A stretch of 64,000 nucleotides of DNA from Burkholderia cepacia ATCC 25416 (lineage in GTDB: Bacteria; Pseudomonadota; Gammaproteobacteria; Burkholderiales; Burkholderiaceae). The stretch lies in the NCBI RefSeq assembly GCF_001411495.1, contig NZ_CP012981.1:1240001-1304000 (forward strand), written 5' to 3'. Of the stretch, positions 1-8,181 are shown one piece after another. The translations under genes were made by a program, and so were the position numbers. The notes below the pieces were generated by a model that searched no databases, was not told the origin of the DNA, and saw nothing but the letters and a program-made list of their open reading frames with translations. The stretch's first letter is position 1. The number at the start of each line of letters is the position of its first letter.

Positions 1-1267
1 CCGCCACCACCTTCCCCGACCCCATCGACATCGCCCAGCCCGTCGAGCCGTGGCCGACGTTGAGCCAGAGCCCGTCGATCCCGCTCGCGCCGAGCAGCGG
101 CGGCCCGTCGGGCGTCATCGGCCGGCGGCCGACCCAGAAGCGCGCCGATGCGCGATCGGCCGCGTGCGGGAACCAGTCGTCGAGCACCTTCATCAGCGTA
201 TCGAGCGCCTGCCGGCGCAGCGCTGCGTGCCGGTTGCCGAGTTCCGCGGTACCCGCGACGCGCAACGTCGGGCCGAAGCGCGTGATCGCCGTCTTCAGCG
301 ATTCGTCCATCAGCGCGGCGTGCGGCGCTTTTTCGTCGTCGACGACGGAGAGCGTCGCCGAGTAACCCTTCACCGGATAGAGCGGCACGTCGATGCCGTG
401 CGGCCGCAGCAGTGCGGCGCTGTCGACGCCGAGCGCGACGACGATCGCGTCGGCGGCGAGCCGCGCGTCGCGTTGCTTGCCGCCGGCGTTCGATGCGTGC
501 GGATGCGCTCGCGCGCGATCCGGCGTATCGCCATCCTCGTTGCCGTTACCGACGATCCGCACGCCGCGCACCCGGCCCGCTTCAACGTCGAGCGCCTGCA
601 CGTCCGTGTGAAAGCGGAACGTCACGCCTTTCGCTTCGCACAGCGCCCGCAGTTCACGCGTAAAGCGCGCGCAGTCGCCCGCTTCGTCGTCGGGCAGGTA
701 GATGCCGCCGACGGGCGCCTGCCGCGCCCAGCGCAGTCCCGGCTCGATCGCCGTGCAGCCGGCCGCATCGAGCTCGCGAAACGCGATGCCGGCGTCGCGC
801 AGCACCTTCAGCGCGGGCTGCACCATCTGCACGTCGAACGCGCCGCGCAGCAGCTGGAGGTAGCCCCGGCTCGCGCCGTAGTCGAACGGATGACGGTCGC
901 GAAACGCGTGCAGGCATGCGCGGCTGTAATAGGCGATGCGCTGCATCCGCTGCTTGTTCACACGAAACCGCTCGAATTCGCATTCGCGCAGCCAGCGCGC
1001 GATCCAGCGCCACTGAGCGGCTTCGAGCGTCGGCCGGAAGATCAGCGGCGACGCGGGCTCGAACAGGTACTTGAGGATCTTGCCGGGCATCCCGGGGGCG
1101 GCCCACGGCGTCACGTAGCCGGGCGCGATCACGCCCGCGTTGCCGAGGCTCGTCGCCTGCGCGACATCGGCCTCGCGTTCGATCACGGTGACCTCGCAAC
1201 CGGCTTCGCGCAGGTGCCAGGCAGTGGTGACGCCGATCACGCCGGCGCCGAGAACGATCACGTGCAT
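1..1267 (-). CDS. dadA: D-amino acid dehydrogenase (DadA family), 3' end cut by the window
   Basis: This is an FAD-dependent oxidoreductase that deaminates D-amino acids to 2-oxo acids at the inner membrane, feeding electrons to quinone. Translation on the minus strand starts MHVIVLGAGVIGVTTAWHL, with the dinucleotide-binding GxGxxG at residues 7-12. Later segments IAPGYVTPWAAPGMPGK and VGRRRPMTPDGPPLLG are typical of DadA. About 422 codons are present; E. coli DadA has 432 residues, so only the extreme C-terminus is missing. The ATG lies 25 bases after the stop of the MFS gene, so the two are probably co-transcribed. Substrate specificity within the DadA/glycine oxidase-like family cannot be fixed from sequence alone. 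Confidence 0.85.
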   Translation of the reverse strand, partial: MHVIVLGAGVIGVTTAWHLREAGCEVTVIEREADVAQATSLGNAGVIAPGYVTPWAAPGMPGKILKYLFEPASPLIFRPTLEAAQWRWIARWLRECEFERFRVNKQRMQRIAYYSRACLHAFRDRHPFDYGASRGYLQLLRGAFDVQMVQPALKVLRDAGIAFRELDAAGCTAIEPGLRWARQAPVGGIYLPDDEAGDCARFTRELRALCEAKGVTFRFHTDVQALDVEAGRVRGVRIVGNGNEDGDTPDRARAHPHASNAGGKQRDARLAADAIVVALGVDSAALLRPHGIDVPLYPVKGYSATLSVVDDEKAPHAALMDESLKTAITRFGPTLRVAGTAELGNRHAALRRQALDTLMKVLDDWFPHAADRASARFWVGRRPMTPDGPPLLGASGIDGLWLNVGHGSTGWAMSMGSGKVVA

Positions 1268-1292
1268 GCGGTTTCCGGAACGTGGCGGTTGC

Positions 1293-2555
1293 TCAGGACG
1301 CGACGGCCGGATCGTCGACGAGCGACTTGCCGCGCGTTTCCGGCAGGACGAGCGCCGCGACGATCACGAGCAGGTAGCCGCCGCCCGCGACGAGGCCGAT
1401 CGCCTTCACGAGCGACATCGACTGCGACAGCGAGCCGACGAGGATCGGGAAGAACGAGCCGAGCCCGCGCCCGAGGTTGTAGCAGAAACCCTGGCCCGAG
1501 CCGCGGATCGCACCGGGATACAGCTCCGACAGGTACGCGCCGACGCCCGCGAAGATCCCTTGCACGACGATCCCGAGCGGGAAGCCGAGCAGCAGCATCG
1601 CGGTGTCGGTGATCGGCAGCATCGTGTACGCCATGCCGAGCGAGAACGAGCCGATCGCGAACAGGATGAACGACGCGCGGCGGCCGAGCCGGTCGGACAG
1701 GATCGCGCCGACCACGTAGCCCACGAACGAGCCGACGATCAGCACGACGAGATAGCCGCTCGTATTGAACACCGACAGGTGGCGGACGGTTTTCAGGTAG
1801 GTGGGCAGCCACGTCGTGATCGCGTAGTAGCCGCCCAGCATCCCGGTGCACAGCGCGCTGCCGAACAGCGTCGCGCGCAGGTGCGGCGGCGAGAAGATCT
1901 CGAGGAAGTGGCCCGACACGCGGCCTTCGTCGCGCGCGCGGCGGGTGGCCGTGTAGATGTCCGGATCGCTGACGTTGCGGCGGATGTACAGGATCCACAG
2001 CGCGGGCGCGATGCCGATCCAGAAGCATGCGCGCCATGCGACCTGCTCGGGCAGCAGCGCGAAGAACGCCCAGTAGAGGATCGCGGCCGCGCCCCAGCCG
2101 AACGACCAGCTGCTCTGCACGGTGCCGACGGCTTTCGCGCGGTGTTCGGGCGAGCGGATCGTCTCGGCCATCATGATCGTCACGACCGACCATTCGCCGC
2201 CGAAGCCGAAGCCCTGCAGCGTGCGTGTCGCGAGCAGTTGCCAGAACGAGTGGGTGAAGCCGGACAGGCACGTGAACAGCGCGAACGTCGCGATCGTCCA
2301 CTGCAGCACGCGCACGCGGCCGTAGCGGTCGGCGAGGATGCCGGCGACCCAGCCGCCGAGCGCCGACGAGATCAGCGAGCTCGTCGCGATCATCCCGGCC
2401 TCGCTCTTCGTCATGCCCCAGGCTGCGATGAGCGTCGGAATCAGGAACGAATAGATCATGAAGTCGAACGCATCGACCGCGTAGCCGCCGAATCCGGCAT
2501 ACAGCGTCCTGCGTTCGCGTGTCGACAGCTCGTCGAACCACTGGAATGCCTGCAT
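1293..2555 (-). CDS. MFS transporter, sugar/organic acid type
   Basis: This is a 420-residue inner-membrane permease with about twelve hydrophobic segments. The MFS signature between helices 2 and 3 is present (GILADRYGRVRVLQ), with its repeat in the second half (ILSDRLGRRASF). The ending LPETRGKSL is common in the metabolite:H+ symporter and sugar porter families. The N-terminus FDELSTRERRTLYAGFGGY and the YAVDAFDFMIYSF segment resemble sialate or aromatic-acid carriers. A strong Shine-Dalgarno (AGGGGGA) lies nine bases before the ATG. Being followed at once by a dadA-like gene, it may import an amino acid or related organic acid; the substrate is an inference. Confidence 0.85.
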   Translation of the reverse strand: MQAFQWFDELSTRERRTLYAGFGGYAVDAFDFMIYSFLIPTLIAAWGMTKSEAGMIATSSLISSALGGWVAGILADRYGRVRVLQWTIATFALFTCLSGFTHSFWQLLATRTLQGFGFGGEWSVVTIMMAETIRSPEHRAKAVGTVQSSWSFGWGAAAILYWAFFALLPEQVAWRACFWIGIAPALWILYIRRNVSDPDIYTATRRARDEGRVSGHFLEIFSPPHLRATLFGSALCTGMLGGYYAITTWLPTYLKTVRHLSVFNTSGYLVVLIVGSFVGYVVGAILSDRLGRRASFILFAIGSFSLGMAYTMLPITDTAMLLLGFPLGIVVQGIFAGVGAYLSELYPGAIRGSGQGFCYNLGRGLGSFFPILVGSLSQSMSLVKAIGLVAGGGYLLVIVAALVLPETRGKSLVDDPAVAS

Positions 2556-2799
2556 GCTTGCCGTCCCCCTGTTGTCTCGTCCTGTCTCGCGCTGCCGCGT
2601 GGCGGTTATTTTACGGGTGGGGAGCGGGGCGCCAAAAAGACGGGAGCGCGCGATGGCGCGGCGGGCGGCGAGGGTGGGAGGGCTGCGTGGAACGGGGCGG
2701 GTGTTCCGGGAACGTGCGAGCGCCGATCGCGCTCGCGTGCCACGCCAACGTCGGTGGCAGCGACGTCCCGCGCGTCCGCACGACGTACGGCCGCTCGAT

Positions 2800-3576
2800 T
2801 CAGAGCGTCAGGCCGCCGTCGATGTGGACGATCTGCCCGGTGATCTGTCGCGCCGCATCCGACAGCAGGAACGCGATCAGCGCGGCGACGTCGTCGGGTT
2901 CGGCGATCCGGCCGAGCGGTGTCGCCTGTTCGGCCTGCGCCCACGCGTCGGCGTTGCCGGCGCTCGGCCCGTGGTCCTTGCGCGTGAAGCCTGGCGCGAC
3001 TGCGTTGACGGTGATGCCGCGCGCGGCGAATTCGGCGGCGGCGGTGCGCACGAGCGATTCGAGCGCGGCCTTCGCGGCAGCGGTGGCCGCGAACGGCGCG
3101 TCGGCGCGGTAGCGGTGCGCGACGAACGAACTGACCGCGACGATCCGCGGCGCGGCCGACGCCTCGAGCAGCGGCCGCGCGCGGCCCGCGAGCGCGGAGA
3201 ACGCGCCGGGCATCGCCGCGAAAGCGGACGCGAGCGCGTCCGTGGAAAGACCGGAAAAGGATTGCCGCGCGGCGAAGCCGGCGTTGGCGACGAGATGATC
3301 GAGCCCGCCGAAGCGCGTGGCGGCGGCATCGACGAGCGACGCGGCCACGCCTGGCTCGCCGAGATCGCCGGTGAGCGTGACGCACTCCGCGCCGGCCGCC
3401 GTGCACGCGTGGGCGACTTCGGCGAGCCGCGCGCGTGCCGCTTCGTCCGCGCCGCGTGCGTGCAGCGCCAGTGCGATGCCGGGCGCCGCGAGCCGCCGCG
3501 CGAGCGCCGCGCCGATCCCCGAACCGGCGCCGGTGATCAGCGCGATCCGGGCGACGTGCGCGGCGCGTGGCTTCAC
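2800..3576 (-). CDS. SDR family oxidoreductase
   Basis: This is a 258-residue classical short-chain dehydrogenase/reductase. The Rossmann motif ITGAGSGIGAAL sits near the N-terminus and the NAG motif (LVANAGFAA) in the middle. The usual catalytic YxxxK is not obvious: the region after the serine strand reads VSSFVAHRYRADAPFAATAAAK, so Tyr is displaced and only the Lys is clearly placed. The ending ITGQIVHIDGGLTL is typical of the family. The chosen GTG start overlaps the stop of the upstream ABC transporter gene (GTGA), implying translational coupling. NAD(P)H-dependent activity is likely but the unusual Tyr spacing leaves room for an atypical or inactive member. Substrate unknown. Confidence 0.8.
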   Translation of the reverse strand: MKPRAAHVARIALITGAGSGIGAALARRLAAPGIALALHARGADEAARARLAEVAHACTAAGAECVTLTGDLGEPGVAASLVDAAATRFGGLDHLVANAGFAARQSFSGLSTDALASAFAAMPGAFSALAGRARPLLEASAAPRIVAVSSFVAHRYRADAPFAATAAAKAALESLVRTAAAEFAARGITVNAVAPGFTRKDHGPSAGNADAWAQAEQATPLGRIAEPDDVAALIAFLLSDAARQITGQIVHIDGGLTL

Positions 3577-5342
3577 GCCGCGACCTTGTCGCTGTCGTTC
3601 ACGCGCTCGACGTTGATCGTGCCGGCGTGGAACGCGGCCAGCGACTCGCGGTGCGCGATGCTGACGATCGCGGCCTTCGGCAGCCGTTCGGCGAACAGGT
3701 GGTACAGGCGCGCCTCGTTGTCGGCGTCGAGCGCGCTCGTCGCTTCGTCGAGGAACAGGAAGTCGGGCTTGTGCAGCAGCACGCGCGCACCGGCAAGGCG
3801 CTGCTGTTCGCCCGGCGACAGCACGCGGGTCCAGTGCGCGGTCTCGTCGAGGCGCTCGGCATAATCCTCGAGGCGGCATGCGCGCAGCGCGTCGCGGCAG
3901 GCTTCGTCGCTGAACGCGTCGGCGGTCGCCGGATAGGTGAGCGCGGCCTTCAGCTTGCCGATCGGCAGATAGCTCGTTTGCGGCACGAACATCATCCGCG
4001 CGCCGACCGGCGCATCGATCGCGCCGTCGCCGAACGGCCAGAGCCCCGCGAGCGCGCGCATGAACGTGCTCTTGCCGGAACCCGACTTGCCGATCACGAG
4101 CCAGCGCGAGCCGGGCTCGATCGTGACGCTGCCGATGTTCGCGAGCGCGTTGCCGTTCGGCAGCGCGAGCTTGAGCGACGACGTCGACAGCTTCGCGCCG
4201 TCGACGTAATGCAGGTTGATGCCGCCGTGCTCGGTCGCGGGCGACAGGCTTTCCTTCAGGTGCGACGTGCCCATCACGCGCTTGAATTCGCGCAGACGGT
4301 TGACGGTGGCGCGCCATTCGACGAGGGTCGAGTAACTGTTGATGAACCACGAGAACGAATCGCTGACGGTGCCGAACGCGGACGAGATCTGCATCAGCAC
4401 GCCGAACGAGAACGCGCCCGCGAAATAGCGCGGCGCGGCGACGACGAGCGGGAAGATGATCGCGATCTGCCCGTAGAAGCTCAGCACGAACGTGAGCCGC
4501 TTCGTGTACTTCATCACGCGCCACCAGTTGTCGCGGATGCGCATGAAGAGGTTTTGCGCGTTGCCGGTCTCGGTCTTCTCGCCGTCGTAGAACGCGATCT
4601 GCTCGGCGTTCTCGCGCACGCGGATCAGCCCGAAGCGGAAGTCGGCCTCGACGCGCTGCTGCTGGTAGTTGATCGACACGAGCGGGTGGCCGACCTTCTG
4701 GATGATCAGCGAGCCGACCACCGCGTACAGCGCCGCCGCCCACACCATGTAGCCGGGGATCGTGATCGGCGTCGCGCCGAGCGAGAACGTCAGCGCGCCG
4801 GCGAGCGACCACAGGATCGTGATGAACGACACGAGCGTGACGACCGTCGACAGCAGGTCGAGCGACAGCGCGAGCGTGGTCGTCGAGAACGACTGAAGGT
4901 CGTCGGTGATCCGCTGGTCGGGGTTGTCGGCGAGACGGTCACGTTCGATCCGGTAGAACGCGCGATCGCCGAGCCACTGGCCGAGAAAACGGTCGGTGAG
5001 CCACTGGCGCCAGCGGAAGCCGAGCATCTGCCGCAGGTAGCGGCCGTACACGGCGAGGATGATGAAGGCAAACGCGAGCGCGGAGAACTGCATCAGCAGG
5101 TTCGGGAAGTCGTGGACGTCCTTCGACTGCAGCGCGTTGTAGAACTCCGCGTTCCACTTGTTGAGCCGGACGTTGATCCAGACCACGCAGAGGTTGATCG
5201 CGATGATCGCGACCAGCAGGCCCCATGCGATTTTCCATTCGGACGATACCCAGTAGGGCTTGATGAGGCTCCATGCGGATACCGGGCGCTCGTCCTGCGG
5301 CGCGTCGGAGGCGGAGCGGACGGGATCGATCGATTGGGTCAT
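3573..5342 (-). CDS. ABC transporter, fused permease/ATPase (YddA/BacA-SbmA-like)
   Basis: This is a 589-residue half-transporter. The N-terminal two thirds form a membrane domain of the SbmA/BacA-like type (about six helices, with WGLLVAIIAINLCVVWINV near residue 40). The C-terminal ATPase domain has Walker A GKSGSGKST (around residue 417), signature LSPGEQQRLAGAR (around 507), Walker B FLFLDEATSALD and an H-loop histidine (SIAHRES). E. coli YddA and mycobacterial vitamin B12/peptide transporters share this layout. The ATG at 5342 is preferred over an upstream in-frame start because AGGAAGC lies just before it and the upstream 43 residues are low-complexity. The substrate is likely a peptide or cobalamin-like compound, which is an inference. 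Confidence 0.85.
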   Translation of the reverse strand: MTQSIDPVRSASDAPQDERPVSAWSLIKPYWVSSEWKIAWGLLVAIIAINLCVVWINVRLNKWNAEFYNALQSKDVHDFPNLLMQFSALAFAFIILAVYGRYLRQMLGFRWRQWLTDRFLGQWLGDRAFYRIERDRLADNPDQRITDDLQSFSTTTLALSLDLLSTVVTLVSFITILWSLAGALTFSLGATPITIPGYMVWAAALYAVVGSLIIQKVGHPLVSINYQQQRVEADFRFGLIRVRENAEQIAFYDGEKTETGNAQNLFMRIRDNWWRVMKYTKRLTFVLSFYGQIAIIFPLVVAAPRYFAGAFSFGVLMQISSAFGTVSDSFSWFINSYSTLVEWRATVNRLREFKRVMGTSHLKESLSPATEHGGINLHYVDGAKLSTSSLKLALPNGNALANIGSVTIEPGSRWLVIGKSGSGKSTFMRALAGLWPFGDGAIDAPVGARMMFVPQTSYLPIGKLKAALTYPATADAFSDEACRDALRACRLEDYAERLDETAHWTRVLSPGEQQRLAGARVLLHKPDFLFLDEATSALDADNEARLYHLFAERLPKAAIVSIAHRESLAAFHAGTINVERVNDSDKVAA

Positions 5343-5616
5343 GTGCTTCCTGATGAGTAGCCGGCGCGCGGGCCGGGCGAAGCCGGGCGCGCGCCGCGAT
5401 ACGGCATGCCGGGACGCGGCGCCGACTGACGGCGGGCGTCCGGATGGTCGCCCGCGTGTCTTAAACGGCACTTAAGGCCGGCGGTGACGCGGCAACCGGC
5501 CGCTCGCGCGGCCGGCCTGCGGGCATTGTGCCAGAGCGGCGCGGCACGACGGCGAATTTGCCGCAAGGGGGACAGTTTGCGGCGCTTTCCGCTTTTATGG
5601 TCTAATGGCCGACGAC
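5343..5616. other. Divergent intergenic region (ABC transporter / thi operon)
   Basis: This stretch separates the minus-strand ABC transporter gene from the plus-strand thi leader. It should hold promoters for both directions. The AT-richer part near 5585-5610, just before the riboswitch, is the likely thi promoter area, but no convincing -35/-10 pair stands out. No gene is visible. Confidence 0.4.
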
Positions 5617-5723
5617 GAAACAGGGGTGCTTTGTAGCGCGGCCGGCGGATGTTCCGGGCAGCGCAATGAGGCTGAGAAAGACCCTTCGCACCCGATCCGG
5701 GTAATACCGGCGAGGGAAGTTTC
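5617..5723 (+). promoter_or_regulatory. TPP riboswitch (THI element)
   Basis: The thiamine pyrophosphate aptamer is recognised by its conserved blocks in order: CAGGGGTGC, GGCTGAGAAAGACCCTT, CCGATCCGGGTAATACCGG and CGAGGGAAGT. The closing P1 helix is formed by GAAAC at 5617-5621 with GTTTC at 5719-5723. It lies about 240 bases upstream of thiO and should switch off the thiOSGE operon when TPP is plentiful. No classic terminator with a T run follows. The G+C-rich segment at 5775-5815 could form an expression-platform hairpin, so control may be by Rho or by translation. Confidence 0.95.
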
Positions 5724-5841
5724 TGATCCCGCCGGGTCGCGCTGGCTGCCATCCCACATGGTCAGCGCCCGAGTCCCGCCCGGCCGGCCTTTGCTGCCGG
5801 TTTCGTCCTTTTGGGTACGCGCATTGCGCGTTACGGAAGGA

Positions 5842-5964
5842 ATGATGACCGCACAATCTTCAGTCTTTTGCATGGTTCCCGGCCCGATGTCGCGTGCGTT
5901 CGCATGCGGCGGCGCGTGCGCGTCGACGTTCGTCGAGCGCGCCCGTGCGGAGGGGGCGCGATGA
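5842..5964 (+). CDS. Possible 40-codon leader ORF in the thi leader
   Basis: A short frame opens at a double ATG directly preceded by GGAAGGA and ends at a TGA that overlaps the thiO start codon (ATGA). The product has three cysteines and no recognisable domain. It lies between the TPP aptamer and thiO, so translating it could couple ribosome delivery to thiO. The ribosome binding site is strong but very close to the first ATG; the second ATG (5845) is better spaced. It may be a regulatory leader peptide or chance. There is no support beyond start, stop and position. Confidence 0.3.
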   Translation: MMTAQSSVFCMVPGPMSRAFACGGACASTFVERARAEGAR

Positions 5965-7097
5965 ACGTCCGGGACACCCGCCCCGATTTCGCGGTGCTCG
6001 GCGGCGGCCTCGTCGGCCGTCTGATCGCATGGCGGCTCGCAGGCGACGGCCATCGCGTCGCGCTTTACGAGCGCGGCGGCCCGGACGGCGAGCAGTCGGC
6101 CGCGTGGATCGCGGCCGCCATGCTCGCACCGCTCGCGGAAGCGGCGAGCGCGGAGCTGCTGATCACCGAGCTCGGCGCCGCGTCGCTCGCGCGCTGGCCG
6201 CAGTGGCTCGCGGAGCTGCCCGAACCCGTTTTCTTCCAGCATCACGGCACGCTCGTCGTCTGGCATCACGCGGACCGCGCGGAGGCGCCGCTGTTCGAGC
6301 GGCGCGTGCGCGCGAACGCGCCGGCCGGCCTGTTCGACAGCGGTTTCGTGACCCTCGCCGGCGCGCAGGTCGACGCGGCCGAGCCGGTGCTCGCGGGCCG
6401 TTTCGCGCGCGGCCTGCTGCTGCCGAACGAAGGCCAGCTCGACAATCGCCAGGCGCTGCGCGCGCTCGCGGCCGGCCTCGCCGAGCGCGGCGTCGACCTG
6501 CACTGGCACGTCACGATCGACGATGCGAACCTGCCCGCCGCGCATTTCACGATCGATTGCCGCGGGCTCGGCGCGAAACCCGCGCTGCCCGCGTTGCGCG
6601 GCATCCGCGGCGAAGTCGCGCGCGTGCGCGCCCCCGGCATCGGGCTCACCCGGCCCGTGCGGCTGCTGCATCCGCGCTACCCGCTCTACATCGCACCGAA
6701 GCAGGACGATCTCTACGTGATCGGCGCGACCGAGGTGGAGGGCGAGGACATGTCGCCCGTCAGCGTGCGCTCCGCGCTCGAACTGCTGAGCGCGGCGTTC
6801 TCCGTGCATCCGGCGTTCGGCGAGGCGCGCATCCTGGAACTCAATGCGCAGTGCCGGCCGACGCTGCCCGATCATCGCCCGGCGGTGATCTGGGATGGTG
6901 CGTCGACGCTCGCCGTCAACGGCCTGTACCGGCACGGCTTCATGATCGCGCCGGAAGTCGCGCACGCGGCCGTCGCGCTTGCCGAAGCCGCGCTCGGCGG
7001 CGCGTTCGGCGATCCCGACGCGTTCGCCGCGTGGCGCGGCGCCGAGCGCTGGCCGACGCTCCTTCATCACCGCAACGACGCGCGCCAGCCGGCCTGA
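5961..7097 (+). CDS. thiO: Glycine oxidase ThiO
   Basis: This 378-residue FAD enzyme oxidises glycine to the imine (dehydroglycine) used to build the thiazole ring of thiamine. The N-terminal FAD-binding motif is VLGGGLVGRLIAWRLA. The C-terminal NGLYRHGFMIAPEVA block is typical of ThiO. The ATG at 5961 follows GGAGGGGG and gives the family length; it overlaps the stop of a short upstream frame. The gene is first in a thiO-thiS-thiG-thiE order behind a TPP riboswitch, which supports the role. The broader family is D-amino acid oxidase/DadA-like, so context decides the call. Confidence 0.92.
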   Translation: MNVRDTRPDFAVLGGGLVGRLIAWRLAGDGHRVALYERGGPDGEQSAAWIAAAMLAPLAEAASAELLITELGAASLARWPQWLAELPEPVFFQHHGTLVVWHHADRAEAPLFERRVRANAPAGLFDSGFVTLAGAQVDAAEPVLAGRFARGLLLPNEGQLDNRQALRALAAGLAERGVDLHWHVTIDDANLPAAHFTIDCRGLGAKPALPALRGIRGEVARVRAPGIGLTRPVRLLHPRYPLYIAPKQDDLYVIGATEVEGEDMSPVSVRSALELLSAAFSVHPAFGEARILELNAQCRPTLPDHRPAVIWDGASTLAVNGLYRHGFMIAPEVAHAAVALAEAALGGAFGDPDAFAAWRGAERWPTLLHHRNDARQPA

Positions 7098-7129
7098 CGC
7101 GCACCGCCGACCGAATTCGACGAAGCCTC

Positions 7130-7327
7130 ATGGACATCCAGATCAACCAACAGAACCTGACGTTGCCCGACGGCGCAACGGTGGCCGACGCGCTCGCCGC
7201 GTACGGTGCGCGTCCGCCGTACGCGGTCGCGCTGAACGGCAACTTCGTCGCGCGCACGCAGCATGCGGCGCGCGCACTCGCGGCGGGCGACAAGCTCGAC
7301 GTCGTGCACCCGGTCGCGGGCGGCTGA
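7130..7327 (+). CDS. thiS: Sulfur carrier protein ThiS
   Basis: This is a 65-residue ubiquitin-like protein ending in the diagnostic Gly-Gly (HPVAGG). The C-terminal glycine is adenylated by ThiF and then carries sulfur as a thiocarboxylate to ThiG for thiazole formation. The frame begins MDIQINQQNL and keeps the typical LPDGATVADAL segment. It sits 32 bases after thiO and 38 before thiG in the riboswitch-controlled operon. No thiF lies in this window; in many bacteria MoeB or a distant ThiF supplies the activation. Confidence 0.96.
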   Translation: MDIQINQQNLTLPDGATVADALAAYGARPPYAVALNGNFVARTQHAARALAAGDKLDVVHPVAGG

Positions 7328-7365
7328 GCGCCGCCGGTTCGTCCCCGCTCTTTCAGGAAAACGAC

Positions 7366-8181
7366 ATGACGTCCCTCACCTCCGCCGACGCGCTGACGCT
7401 GTACGGCGAAACCTTCGCAAGCCGCGTGCTGATCGGCACGTCGCGCTATCCGTCGCTGCAGTCGCTGTCCGATTCGATCGCCGCGTCGCGCCCCGGGATG
7501 GTGACGGTCGCGCTGCGCCGCCAGATGACGGGCGGCACGGCCGAAGCCGGCTTCTTCGACCTGCTCAAGCGTCACGCGGTGCCGCTCTTGCCGAACACGG
7601 CCGGCTGCCAGACCGTCGCCGAAGCCGTGACGACCGCGCACATGGCGCGCGAGGTCTTCGGCACCGACTGGATCAAGCTCGAGCTGATCGGCGACGACTA
7701 CACGCTGCAGCCCGATCCGGTCGGCCTGATCGAGGCGGCCGCGCAACTGGTCAAGGACGGTTTCAAGGTGCTGCCGTACTGCACCGAGGATCTCGTGATC
7801 GGCCGGCGCCTGCTCGACGCCGGCTGCGAGGCGCTGATGCCGTGGGGCGCGCCGATCGGCACCGGCAAGGGCGTCGTGAACCCGTACGGGCTGCGCGTGC
7901 TGCGCGAACGCCTGCCGGACGTGCCGCTGATCGTCGACGCCGGGCTCGGCGTGCCGTCTCACGCGTGCCAGGTGATGGAATGGGGCTTCGACGGCGTGTT
8001 GCTGAACACGGCCGTGTCGCAGGCCACGCACCCGGAGATCATGGCGCGTGCGTTCGCGCAGGGCGTCGAGGCCGGCCGTGCCGCGTATCTCGCCGGCCCG
8101 ATGGATGCGCGCGAGACCGCGCACGCCAGCACGCCGGTCGTCGGGATGCCGTTCTGGCACCAGGACGGGGGCGGCGCATGA
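7366..8181 (+). CDS. thiG: Thiazole synthase ThiG
   Basis: This is a 271-residue TIM-barrel enzyme that combines 1-deoxy-xylulose 5-phosphate, dehydroglycine and ThiS-thiocarboxylate into the thiazole phosphate. The Schiff-base lysine lies in DWIKLELIGD. Phosphate-binding and core signatures include PNTAGCQTVAEAV, PWGAPIGTGKGV and VDAGLGVPSHA. AGGAAAACGAC precedes the ATG. The stop overlaps the start of thiE (ATGA), so the two are probably translated together. Length and motifs are fully typical. Confidence 0.97.
   Translation: MTSLTSADALTLYGETFASRVLIGTSRYPSLQSLSDSIAASRPGMVTVALRRQMTGGTAEAGFFDLLKRHAVPLLPNTAGCQTVAEAVTTAHMAREVFGTDWIKLELIGDDYTLQPDPVGLIEAAAQLVKDGFKVLPYCTEDLVIGRRLLDAGCEALMPWGAPIGTGKGVVNPYGLRVLRERLPDVPLIVDAGLGVPSHACQVMEWGFDGVLLNTAVSQATHPEIMARAFAQGVEAGRAAYLAGPMDARETAHASTPVVGMPFWHQDGGGA

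Noticed and set aside
2800..4812. A 670-codon extension of the SDR gene
   Set aside because: The upstream 400 codons are an out-of-frame reading of the ABC transporter gene. The SDR fold begins at the GTG at 3576.
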